Origin: DAMBHY01 sp032068765
Lineage (GTDB): Bacteria; Bacteroidota; Bacteroidia; Bacteroidales; Dysgonomonadaceae
NCBI GenBank assembly: GCA_032068765.1
Contig: DAMBHY010000005.1
Span: 62,001-126,000, forward strand
Direction of reading: 5' to 3'
DNA length: 64,000 nucleotides
Shown piece after piece: positions 9,515 to 17,393 of this stretch (the stretch's first letter is position 1; each line of letters begins with the position of its first letter). Below the pieces are notes generated by a model. That model worked only from the letters and a program-made list of their open reading frames with translations, was not told the origin of the DNA and did no database searches. The position numbers were made by a program, and so were the translations under genes.

Positions 9515-9895
9515 ATGAGTGAAAAAACAAAATACTCTGAAGAGGAATTGGTAGAATTCCGCGATTTAATAAATGCGAAACTTGAGAGTGCAAAGCAAGA
9601 ATATGAATTGCTCCGAGCTGCAGTGATGAATGCCGACGGAAACGACACTTCTGATACTTCTCCTACGTTCAAACTTATGGAAGAAGGAGCATCTACGCTT
9701 TCAAAAGAAGAAGCAGGAAGATTGGCACAACGTCAAATGAAATTTATACAAAACCTGCAAGCAGCCCTTATACGCATCGAAAATGGTACTTACGGCATCT
9801 GTCGTGAAACAGGAAAACTGATTCCAAAAGAACGCCTCCGCGCCGTACCTCATGCAACATTGAGCATGGAAGCAAAGGAAAAAAACAAAAAATAA
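9515..9895 (+). CDS. TraR/DksA-family protein lacking the zinc cysteines
   Basis: A 126-residue protein. An N-terminal helical half (residues 5-90) with an acidic loop (NADGNDTSDTSPT) precedes the family's IENGTYGICRETGKLIPKERL segment. In DksA this region is a four-cysteine zinc finger; here only one Cys (in GIC) remains. The same loss is common in Bacteroidetes homologues, so it is probably a lineage feature, not damage. DksA binds RNA polymerase through its secondary channel and modulates initiation; whether this version does so is unknown. It lies 24 bases after ileS and 7 bases before lspA, so it is almost certainly co-transcribed. Confidence 0.85.
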   Translation: MSEKTKYSEEELVEFRDLINAKLESAKQEYELLRAAVMNADGNDTSDTSPTFKLMEEGASTLSKEEAGRLAQRQMKFIQNLQAALIRIENGTYGICRETGKLIPKERLRAVPHATLSMEAKEKNKK

Positions 9896-9902
9896 GCATT
9901 TT

Positions 9903-10556
9903 ATGGATCAAAAAGCTTCTAAATCCATAATTACGATTGCCGTAATTATCCTTGTTTTGTTCATCGACCAGCTTGTCAAATATTGGATAAAAACCCACAT
10001 GGCAATCGGCGATGAGTTCAATGTAATTGGAGAGTGGTTCAGAATTCATTTCGTAGAAAACAACGGAATGGCATTCGGAATAGAAGCTTTTGGCAAATTG
10101 TTCCTTTCTCTTTTCCGTATCATCGCAGTGATGGCGATAAGTTTTTATATTGTAAAACTGATTAAAGAAAATTACAAAACCAGCTTTATCATTTGCATTG
10201 CGCTCATTTTTGCAGGAGCTTTTGGAAATATTATAGACAGTATTTTTTATGGAATGATATTCGAAGCGAGTACACCGGAACACGTGGCGGCTGTAGTGCC
10301 GTGGGGAGAAGGCTATTCTACACTTTTTCACGGAAAAGTAGTGGATATGTTCTATTTTCCGCTTGCAAGAAAACCTCTTCCTGGTGGCGGAGAACATGTC
10401 TATTTCTTCAATTTCATTTTCAATATTGCCGACGCTGCCATATCTGTGGGAGTTGTCATATTAACTATCTTCTATCGCAAGACGCTTTCGTATTCTCTTA
10501 TGTCAAAGGAGGAAAAGGCGAAACATAATGCTGAAATTCAAAGTCGTAACAAGTGA
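9903..10556 (+). CDS. lspA: lipoprotein signal peptidase (signal peptidase II)
   Basis: A 217-residue inner-membrane aspartic protease that cleaves prolipoproteins before the lipidated Cys. Four hydrophobic segments are visible. Conserved blocks are DQLVKYWI near the N-terminus, FVENNGMAFG, AGAFGNIIDS (first catalytic Asp) and FNIADAAIS (second catalytic Asp). It is longer than the 164-residue E. coli enzyme because of a periplasmic insertion (about residues 115-155), normal for Bacteroidetes. The many lipobox proteins in this window are its likely substrates. Its TGA overlaps the GTG start of the next gene. Confidence 0.95.
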   Translation: MDQKASKSIITIAVIILVLFIDQLVKYWIKTHMAIGDEFNVIGEWFRIHFVENNGMAFGIEAFGKLFLSLFRIIAVMAISFYIVKLIKENYKTSFIICIALIFAGAFGNIIDSIFYGMIFEASTPEHVAAVVPWGEGYSTLFHGKVVDMFYFPLARKPLPGGGEHVYFFNFIFNIADAAISVGVVILTIFYRKTLSYSLMSKEEKAKHNAEIQSRNK

Positions 10557-11383
10557 AGTATAACAACTTTATCCGCATTGCTTTTTATACCATCATCGTA
10601 CTAACCATCTTTTCCTGCCAAAACCGACCAAAAGAAGTTTTGAATAAGAAAAAAATGGAAAAGGTAATGTATGATGTATACATTGCCGAAGCTATGATTG
10701 AGAATGACGGAGTAAGATTTGCTACACCAGCACAGAAAGAAGCTTTGCTCGCTTCCGTCTTTGAGAAACATCATATTTCCGAAGCGCAATGGGACAGCTC
10801 TTTGGTCTGGTATGCCGACCATATCAAAGTATATCTGCAAATAAATGATTCAGTAAAGAGCAAACTGAAACTAGCGCAGGGTACAGTCGAAAAGGATTTG
10901 TATGCCCAATCTATTGACAACAGCGATTTATACAAAAGAAATCAAACGTCAACTTATATCCCTCAGATTTACAATACATCCATAGGTGACACACGCAAGG
11001 GTTTGGTTTTCAATATGGACAGCTTTACAATTTCACAAAAGGCACTCAGCCCTATAATCGATTTCTCTTTTAATGTTTTAGGAGTTTCACCAGATATGCC
11101 GTCAAAACTGCAAGTGGTATTAGTAGCTCAGTATAAAGACACAACCATATACAAAAAACAAGTTTTGGAAAGAAATTCATCTTATGCTTTTCCTATTCCG
11201 AAGAAACTGGGTAGCGATAAAATAGTGAATCTCTCGGGATATATCCAACCGCAAAATCATTTTTTCACCATACCCGGAATTTTGATCTATGACATTACTT
11301 TAGGAAACATGGGAGGTAAACTACCGCGAGGAAATATACAAAGAGTAACTCCCAAATCAAATAAGTTGCAAAAAAACACTTAA
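10553..11383 (+). CDS. DUF4296 lipoprotein
   Basis: A 276-residue lipoprotein (lipobox TIFSC, Cys22). The region after the Cys (KKKMEKVMYDVYIAEAM, then FEKHHISEAQWDSSLVWY) matches the DUF4296 domain, which has no assigned activity. The C-terminal half is beta-rich and unassigned. The start is a GTG that overlaps the lspA stop (GTGA at 10553-10556), indicating translational coupling. The order ileS, dksA-like, lspA, DUF4296 gene is one I recognise from Bacteroidales, so a role linked to lipoprotein maturation is a reasonable guess but no more. Confidence 0.8.
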   Translation: MKYNNFIRIAFYTIIVLTIFSCQNRPKEVLNKKKMEKVMYDVYIAEAMIENDGVRFATPAQKEALLASVFEKHHISEAQWDSSLVWYADHIKVYLQINDSVKSKLKLAQGTVEKDLYAQSIDNSDLYKRNQTSTYIPQIYNTSIGDTRKGLVFNMDSFTISQKALSPIIDFSFNVLGVSPDMPSKLQVVLVAQYKDTTIYKKQVLERNSSYAFPIPKKLGSDKIVNLSGYIQPQNHFFTIPGILIYDITLGNMGGKLPRGNIQRVTPKSNKLQKNT

Positions 11384-11401
11384 TTGTTTCATTTAAAAAA
11401 T

Positions 11402-11409
11402 TATCTTTG
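11402..11409 (+). promoter_or_regulatory. -7 element upstream of ppdK
   Basis: TATCTTTG fits TAnnTTTG. A TTG at 11384-11386 lies 15 bases upstream, closer than the usual 19-20, so the -33 is uncertain. The leader to the ppdK ATG is about 100 bases and strongly AT-rich. Confidence 0.55.
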
Positions 11410-11515
11410 CATAACTAAATATCTATTTAAGTTTTAGATTCATAACATTAAAACCACAACAAAAGAATTAATTAATCAATCTATATATTAATCCAAAAAA
11501 AATTTATTGAGTAAA

Positions 11516-14233
11516 ATGGAAAAAAAGAGAGTTTATACCTTTGGGAACGGGAAAGCGGAAGGTCGCTCTGATATGCGCAACCTGCTTGGAGGAAAGGGTG
11601 CCAACCTTGCCGAAATGAACCTAATCGGAGTTCCTGTCCCTGCAGGTTTTACAATTACTACGGAAGTATGTACGGAGTACAACCAAATGGGTAAAGACGC
11701 GGTTGTGAAACTCATCAAAGAAGAAGTTGAAAGAGGAATCGCCGATACCGAAAAAGTGATGAACGCTAAATTCGGTTCAAAAGGCGAAGCATTTCCTTTG
11801 TTGGTTTCTGTTCGTTCAGGAGCACGCGCTTCAATGCCGGGTATGATGAACACAGTTCTTAACCTTGGGATGAATGACGAAACCGTAAAGTTGGTTGCTG
11901 AAAAATCAGGAAACGAAAAATTTGCTTACGACTCATATCGCCGCTTCATCCACATGTATGGAGACGTTGTAATGAACGTAACTGCAAGAGAAGGCGAACA
12001 CGATCCATTCGAAGTTGTACTTGACAAAATCAAAGAAGAAAAAGGTTATAAATTAGATACAGAACTTACAGTAGAAGATTTGAAAAATGTTGTAGAATCT
12101 TACAAAGCTGTAGTAAAAGAACGCGCAGGTGTTGATTTTCCAACTAATCCTTGGGATCAGTTGTGGGGAGCTATCTGCGCCGTATTCGATTCATGGAATA
12201 CAGAAAGAGCTATTCTTTACAGAAGAATGGAACAAATTCCTGACGAATGGGGAACAGCAGTTAACGTACAAGCTATGGTTTATGGTAACTTAGGCGAAAC
12301 TTCTGCTACAGGTGTTGCATTCTCTCGCGATGCTGCAACTGGAGAAAATCTTTTCAACGGTGAATATTTGATTAATGCACAAGGTGAAGACGTGGTGGCA
12401 GGTATCAGAACTCCACAAGAAATCACTTTGGAAGGCTCTAAACGCTGGGCAGAACGCAACGGTACTCCTGAAGAAGTTCGTAAATCAGAATTCCCATCTT
12501 TGGAAGAAGCAATGCCTGAATTGTACAAAGAACTTTGGGACGTACAACACAAACTGGAAAACCACTATCACGATATGCAGGACATGGAGTTTACTATTCA
12601 AGATGGTAAACTGTGGATGCTTCAAACCAGAAATGGTAAGAGAACAGGCGCTGCTATGGTAAAAATGGCTATCGATATGCTGAATGAAGGACTTATCGAC
12701 GAAAAAACAGCATTGAAACGCCTTGAAGCTAACAAACTAGATGAACTTCTTCACCCTGTGTTCGACAAAAAAGCTATCGCATCTGCAGTAATTCTCACAA
12801 AAGGTCTTCCTGCATCTCCGGGAGCAGCATCAGGTAAAATCGTTTTCACTGCAGAAGACGCTGAAATAGAAGCTAGCAAAGGTGAAAAAGTAATATTGGT
12901 ACGACGCGAAACTTCTCCCGAAGACTTGAAAGGTATGTACAGTGCACAAGGTATCCTTACTGAACGTGGTGGTATGACTTCTCACGCTGCTGTTGTAGCT
13001 CGTGGTATGGGTAAATGTTGTGTATCATCTGCTGCCGGCATTTCAGTATCTCACACATCTCTGAAAATTAACGGAAAAGAATATAAAAAAGGCGATTTCA
13101 TTTCATTGAATGGTTCTACAGGTGAAGTTTATGAAGGAACAGTTGCAACCATCACTCCTTCATTAGACGGTGACTTTGGTAAAATCATGGAATTAGCTGA
13201 AAAATATACCCGCATGAGCGTAAGAACAAATGCTGATACTCCTGCAGACGCTAAAATCGCACGCGATTTCGGAGCTAAAGGTATCGGTCTTTGCCGTACA
13301 GAACACATGTTCTTCGAAGGCGAACGTATCTGGCCTATCCGCGAAATGATACTTGCTGACAATGAAGAAGGAAGAAGAAAAGCATTAGCTAAACTTTTAC
13401 CAATCCAACGTGCTGACTTTGAAGGAATACTGGAAGCTATGGACGGTTTAGGAGTAACTGTTCGTTTGTTAGACCCACCATTGCATGAGTTCACTCCAAA
13501 CGATGAAAAGACTCAACAAGAAATGGCTGACAAATTAGGTATTGCTGTTGATGTAATCAGAGAAAAAGTTGAATCATTACACGAAGTAAACCCGATGTTA
13601 GGTCATCGTGGTTGCCGTCTTGGAAATACTTATCCTGAAATCACTGAAATGCAGGCAAGAGCCGTAATGGAAGCTGCTTGTAACTTGAAAGCAAAAGGAT
13701 TTGATCCAAAACCTGAAATCATGGTTCCACTTGTTGGCGTTGTAAAAGAACTTGAAGTTCAAGAAGACATTATCCGCTCAACTGCAGAAAAAGTATTCCA
13801 GGAAAAAGGAATCCGCGTAGATTACCTGGTAGGTACAATGATTGAAGTTCCACGTGCAGCTCTTACAGCTAATGAAATTGCTGAACATGCAGAATTCTTC
13901 TCATTTGGAACAAACGATATGACTCAGATGACATTCGGTTATTCTCGTGATGACGTTGCTAAATTCTTACCAATCTACCTAAATAAAGGTATCATCAAAA
14001 CTGACCCATTCCAACAATTAGATCAAACAGGTGTTGGTCAATTGGTAGAAATGGGAACTCAAAAAGGTAGAGCTACCCGTCCAAACCTTAAAGTCGGAAT
14101 TTGCGGAGAACACGGAGGAGATCCAGCATCAGTTAAATTCTGCCACAGAATTGGTTTGAACTACGTATCTTGTTCTCCATTCCGTGTGCCTATAGCACGC
14201 CTTGCAGCCGCGCAAGCAGCAATTGAAGAATAA
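11516..14233 (+). CDS. ppdK: pyruvate, phosphate dikinase
   Basis: About 905 residues; interconverts ATP, pyruvate and phosphate with AMP, PEP and pyrophosphate. The N-terminal ATP-grasp part contains MRNLLGGKGANLAEM, SVRSGARASMPGMMNT and the ATP-binding stretch ending MQDMEFTIQDGKLWMLQTR. The swivelling domain has the phosphohistidine in GGMTSHAAVVARGMG (about His490). The C-terminal PEP/pyruvate TIM barrel contains GLCRTEHMFF, GTNDMTQMTFG and the proton-donor Cys in GICGEHGGDP. A TTG at 11507 is in frame three codons upstream; the ATG at 11516 (MEKKRVYTFG) fits family N-termini better. The gene is monocistronic, with its own promoter and terminator. Confidence 0.97.
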   Translation: MEKKRVYTFGNGKAEGRSDMRNLLGGKGANLAEMNLIGVPVPAGFTITTEVCTEYNQMGKDAVVKLIKEEVERGIADTEKVMNAKFGSKGEAFPLLVSVRSGARASMPGMMNTVLNLGMNDETVKLVAEKSGNEKFAYDSYRRFIHMYGDVVMNVTAREGEHDPFEVVLDKIKEEKGYKLDTELTVEDLKNVVESYKAVVKERAGVDFPTNPWDQLWGAICAVFDSWNTERAILYRRMEQIPDEWGTAVNVQAMVYGNLGETSATGVAFSRDAATGENLFNGEYLINAQGEDVVAGIRTPQEITLEGSKRWAERNGTPEEVRKSEFPSLEEAMPELYKELWDVQHKLENHYHDMQDMEFTIQDGKLWMLQTRNGKRTGAAMVKMAIDMLNEGLIDEKTALKRLEANKLDELLHPVFDKKAIASAVILTKGLPASPGAASGKIVFTAEDAEIEASKGEKVILVRRETSPEDLKGMYSAQGILTERGGMTSHAAVVARGMGKCCVSSAAGISVSHTSLKINGKEYKKGDFISLNGSTGEVYEGTVATITPSLDGDFGKIMELAEKYTRMSVRTNADTPADAKIARDFGAKGIGLCRTEHMFFEGERIWPIREMILADNEEGRRKALAKLLPIQRADFEGILEAMDGLGVTVRLLDPPLHEFTPNDEKTQQEMADKLGIAVDVIREKVESLHEVNPMLGHRGCRLGNTYPEITEMQARAVMEAACNLKAKGFDPKPEIMVPLVGVVKELEVQEDIIRSTAEKVFQEKGIRVDYLVGTMIEVPRAALTANEIAEHAEFFSFGTNDMTQMTFGYSRDDVAKFLPIYLNKGIIKTDPFQQLDQTGVGQLVEMGTQKGRATRPNLKVGICGEHGGDPASVKFCHRIGLNYVSCSPFRVPIARLAAAQAAIEE

Positions 14234-14257
14234 TCCCAATATAGGAAATTAACTATA

Positions 14258-14302
14258 ACAGGCTGTAACTCATGTATTTTACTAAGTTACAGCCTGTATT
14301 GT
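14258..14302 (+). terminator. intrinsic terminator of ppdK
   Basis: A perfect 13-bp inverted repeat, ACAGGCTGTAACT (14258-14270) against AGTTACAGCCTGT (14285-14297), with a 14-base loop. The tail ATTGTTCTT is only moderately T-rich. Confidence 0.75.
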
Positions 14303-14455
14303 TCTTAAACGGTTCGTATTTATAACTCTATGAATATCTTCACTATAGCTCTCCCCTGGAAGTTGTTTAGGAGAATTATTTGTACATGTTGGAGAGTAAG
14401 CCCCCCTTGATTAACAATAAATAGTTCAAATATAAATCGTTAAAATCTGTACATT

Positions 14456-14885
14456 CTACTTTAATCGATAAGAATAATCACCATTCTTATCATACTCACA
14501 TTCTATAATCTCTACTTCACGCTGTTTAATTATTTCATTAATAGAAATGCTATTGATATAATCATAAATGCAATCAAAATTACAATCGAGAATATTGTAT
14601 AGATTGTCTGAATTGATCATAGAAGTTGCCACTATCAAAGCGATTATATGCTATATGAATTAGATTAGTTTGGTATTCGTATATTGTTTGTATCTTGATC
14701 GATTGCAATCTTTCACAATTACATATTTCGATAATTTGGTTCCTTTTTTCCTCCAATTATGGATACCGATAATATCATTTATGTTATACGAAGTATTATT
14801 TCTTTTGATAGGTATATTTGGTCAACATGACTGTATGTTATATCCAAAAAATCCTCATTTATATTTTCTATGAAACCAATATTCC
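14456..14885 (-). pseudogene. decayed gene, unknown family
   Basis: On the minus strand coding-like text continues across several stops and frame changes: INEDFLDITYSHVDQIYLSK, then NDIIGIHNWRKKGTKLSKYV, then LIHIAYNRFDSGNFYDQF, then a 60-codon open tail (FDCIYDYINSISINEIIKQ to the stop at 14456-14458). None has a plausible start. I do not recognise a family. Together with the next two entries it suggests a run of dead genes. Confidence is low because AT-rich sequence can imitate such text. Confidence 0.35.
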
Positions 14886-14904
14886 ACATATTGAAAAAGT
14901 TATT

Positions 14905-15255
14905 TTACATGTTTATATACGAAACCGGATTCTGTCTTTTCCCTATAAGATGAGAAATATCCATAAGTAAATACGGAGAGTCTAAAATCTCTTTATCTTC
15001 AAATTCCCAACGACCAACATACTCATCTGAATCAGTAAGGAACCAACGTGTAGCTTTGAATACTCCTACGATGTAACCCGAGCAGATGGCAAAAACGTAT
15101 TCTGCATTTTTAGCTCTCTCACCGTTTAATCTCCAATACTTTCTTACACATTCGTATAAATTTGGTCTTTCACACAATAAATACGTCCGAGTTGAATTTT
15201 AACATATGATTCTGTTGTTGGAATCGTTCAAATCAACCATAATCTCGAAATACAT
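14905..15255 (-). pseudogene. remnant of a small conserved protein with an in-frame stop
   Basis: The open part (15177 to 14905, 90 codons) reads like a real protein: LYECVRKYWRLNGERAKNAE, then VFAICSGYIVGVFKATRWF, then GRWEFEDKEI and GKRQNPVSYINM. I know similar text from small uncharacterised proteins found near restriction and defence genes, but cannot name the family with certainty. Upstream in the same frame another 18 codons from an ATG at 15255 (ending SNNRIIC) are cut off by a TAA near 15200. No ATG follows the stop, so a complete product is unlikely, though a TTG at 15177 could start the shorter form. Confidence 0.5.
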
Positions 15256-15341
15256 TTTCCATAAGAACTTTTTCACTTCTATTTTATACAAAGGAACTAA
15301 TTTTCTTGTGTTCTAGATGCCTATAAGCCTTATTTTTTCTG

Positions 15342-15800
15342 CTAAAGATTTTTCGTGCGAATTTGGCTAATCATCTTGATTGTTTGGCTATCTCGTCGCC
15401 CGTTAAAGTATTTATCTAGGACACGGGCAAAGATATCGTTAGGTGATACAGCATCAAAAAGAGTCATCGAAGAACAAAGTTTACAACTATCAATATCTCC
15501 AAAAACTTCTATTGCATTATTCGTAGAGAGATCGAGTATTATTTTTAAACCTCTCTTATTCGTTGATTGAGTGTTTTATCCTGTAAGTATTTTGTCGCTT
15601 CCTCCAAGCCGGATATTCCATAGAACTTTGAATTATGAGAATACCCGAGTTGTTTTTAGCTGAGGAAATATATACCACATCCAATGAGAGCGTTTTTTCC
15701 CATCCTGTAACTCTTTTATAACTATTTGATATATCAAATCTTGCGCATCCATGAAGCGTTGAAGATTATACTTGTCTTGTACCTTACAAAGAATGCCATA
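15342..15800 (-). pseudogene. DUF1810 family protein, two frameshifts
   Basis: Read on the minus strand from about 15790: KYNLQRFMDAQDLIYQIV, KKRSHWMWYIFPQLK, then a frame change, GYSHNSKFYGISGLEEATKY, another frame change after NQRIREV, then FGDIDSCKLCSSMTLFDAV and FARVLDKYFNGRRDSQTI, ending at the TAG complementary to 15342-15344. These are the full-length hallmarks of DUF1810 (SHWMW-FPQ, ISGLEEA, FG--D--K--SSMTLF), a family of about 140 residues with no proven function. Two frame changes, near FPQLK and near REV, make it non-functional. No recognisable start remains. Confidence 0.85.
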
Positions 15801-15971
15801 ATGTTTAACTAAAGAAAGGGCATTGCTACTACAAAACGGATCACCCTTATTTTTTTGAGCGCAATGCTAATTAAACTGCAATGTGCTTTTCTCTTTTTTA
15901 AACAAAAAAAAATGCTCATTGTTATAATATTCAAATTAGACTCAATTTATTAATAAAAAAAACAACTAACT

Positions 15972-17231
15972 ATGAACGAAAATTTATTAGATGTACTGAG
16001 AAGAGCATTTGACGATAATGCTTACGAAAGTGTAGCTCAAAGAGTAGAACTTGAAAAAGACGTTACAAAAAAAGGTGTAAATGCACTCATCCCTACAGTA
16101 TTGGCTTCTCTCTTAGGGAAAAATACTGTAGCGATGAACAATCAACCTACTTGGTGGCAACGTTTGGAAAATGATTTTGGATTAGACCAGGATATTCTTC
16201 CTTTAAATAGAATAGACGACCCTATGTTCGCTACTCATCGTGAAAACATCCTAGGTCACATCTTCGGTAGCAACCGTGACAGCATCACTTCCACATTTGG
16301 TAAATTGCTTAACACTACTTCTGCTAAAGCTGAATCATTTATCGGAATTACTGCTCCTCTTATCATGGGATATTTAACAAACTGGATGAAGAGACAAAAC
16401 TGGAAATTCAGCAATCTGATTTCTAACTTATTTGACAGCAGACCATCTATCATCAACGCACTTCCTGCAGGCATTACTCCTGCTATGTTCGGAATTTCGA
16501 ATGACTTCAACAACCGCACAACTGTAAATGAACCACGTCCTAAGCAAAAAGGAACCGACCCAACTCCAAAGAAGAACAACTGGTTGTGGATTCCTCTTTT
16601 GTTAATTGCTGCATTGCTCTTGTGGTGGTTATTGGGTAAAGGCTGCAACCGCGAAAAAACAGAAGTTACTACAATAGGTAATGATAAAGCAGTAGTTACT
16701 ACAGATACAACTGCTACTATTGGTAATGAAATCAAAGGTGCTTTGAATGAAGCAGGTGACTGGGTTTATGAAGTAGGTCAGGACATTAAATTGGCTTTGA
16801 AGGATGGCAAAGAACTTACAGTAGGTGAATATTCTACTGAAAACCGTTTGGTTACTTTCATCAACGGTAACGCTCCCATAGACAAAACTACATGGTTTTC
16901 ACTTGACCGTCTCTATTTTGACACAAGTAAAAGCACTTTGAAAGCTGAATCAAAAAGACAGTTGGAAAACTTGGCTGAAATTTTAAAAGCTTATCCTAAT
17001 GTAAATCTTAAGATTGGAGGATATACCGACAGCACTGGTGACAACAATTTCAACATGAAATTATCTCAGGAAAGAGCAAATGTGGCTATGGCTGAATTAG
17101 TGAAACTTGGTATTGACAAAAAAAGACTGGAAGCTGAGGGTTACGGTTCACAACATCCTGTTGCTACCAATGATACTCCAGAAGGTCGCGCACAAAACAG
17201 AAGAATTGACGTACGCGTTACTCAAAAATAA
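15972..17231 (+). CDS. DUF937-like / OmpA C-terminal fusion protein
   Basis: A 419-residue protein with three parts. Residues 1-160 resemble DUF937 (helical, with GVNALIPTVLASLLG). There is no signal peptide; a single hydrophobic helix at about 203-221 (WLWIPLLLIAALLLWWLLG) should anchor it in the inner membrane. From about residue 300 an OmpA/Pal-type peptidoglycan-binding domain is clear (LYFDTSKSTLK, GGYTDSTGDNNFN, LSQERANVA, GYGSQHPVA, RAQNRRIDV). The topology implied is a cytoplasmic N-terminus with the OmpA domain in the periplasm, tying membrane to cell wall. It is monocistronic and ends in a strong terminator. Confidence 0.85.
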   Translation: MNENLLDVLRRAFDDNAYESVAQRVELEKDVTKKGVNALIPTVLASLLGKNTVAMNNQPTWWQRLENDFGLDQDILPLNRIDDPMFATHRENILGHIFGSNRDSITSTFGKLLNTTSAKAESFIGITAPLIMGYLTNWMKRQNWKFSNLISNLFDSRPSIINALPAGITPAMFGISNDFNNRTTVNEPRPKQKGTDPTPKKNNWLWIPLLLIAALLLWWLLGKGCNREKTEVTTIGNDKAVVTTDTTATIGNEIKGALNEAGDWVYEVGQDIKLALKDGKELTVGEYSTENRLVTFINGNAPIDKTTWFSLDRLYFDTSKSTLKAESKRQLENLAEILKAYPNVNLKIGGYTDSTGDNNFNMKLSQERANVAMAELVKLGIDKKRLEAEGYGSQHPVATNDTPEGRAQNRRIDVRVTQK

Positions 17232-17252
17232 TTTTACAGACAATAAATCATC

Positions 17253-17284
17253 AAGGGGCGGTTTTCATAATCGCCTCTTTTTGT
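17253..17284 (+). terminator. intrinsic terminator
   Basis: AAGGGGCGGTT (17253-17263) pairs with AATCGCCTCTT (17269-17279), 11 bp with two G-U wobbles, followed by a T tract. It ends the OmpA-like gene. Confidence 0.8.
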
Positions 17285-17334
17285 ACAAATAATTTAGTGA
17301 AACCTATTTATAACTACTTTTAATACACAATACG

Positions 17335-17365
17335 TTGGCTGATAATTATAATATCATTATTTTTA
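17335..17365 (+). promoter_or_regulatory. possible promoter of the SurA-like gene
   Basis: TTG at 17335-17337 and TATTTTTA at 17358-17365 are separated by 20 bases. The -7 differs from TAnnTTTG in its last base. It lies 28 bases before the ATG. Confidence 0.35.
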
Positions 17366-17393
17366 CAATCGCTTTTTTAAGAACATTTTTTTT

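Noticed and set aside
14670..14873. 67-codon plus-strand hydrophobic ORF
   Set aside because: Low-complexity, no ribosome-binding context, and it lies opposite the minus-strand decayed gene text.
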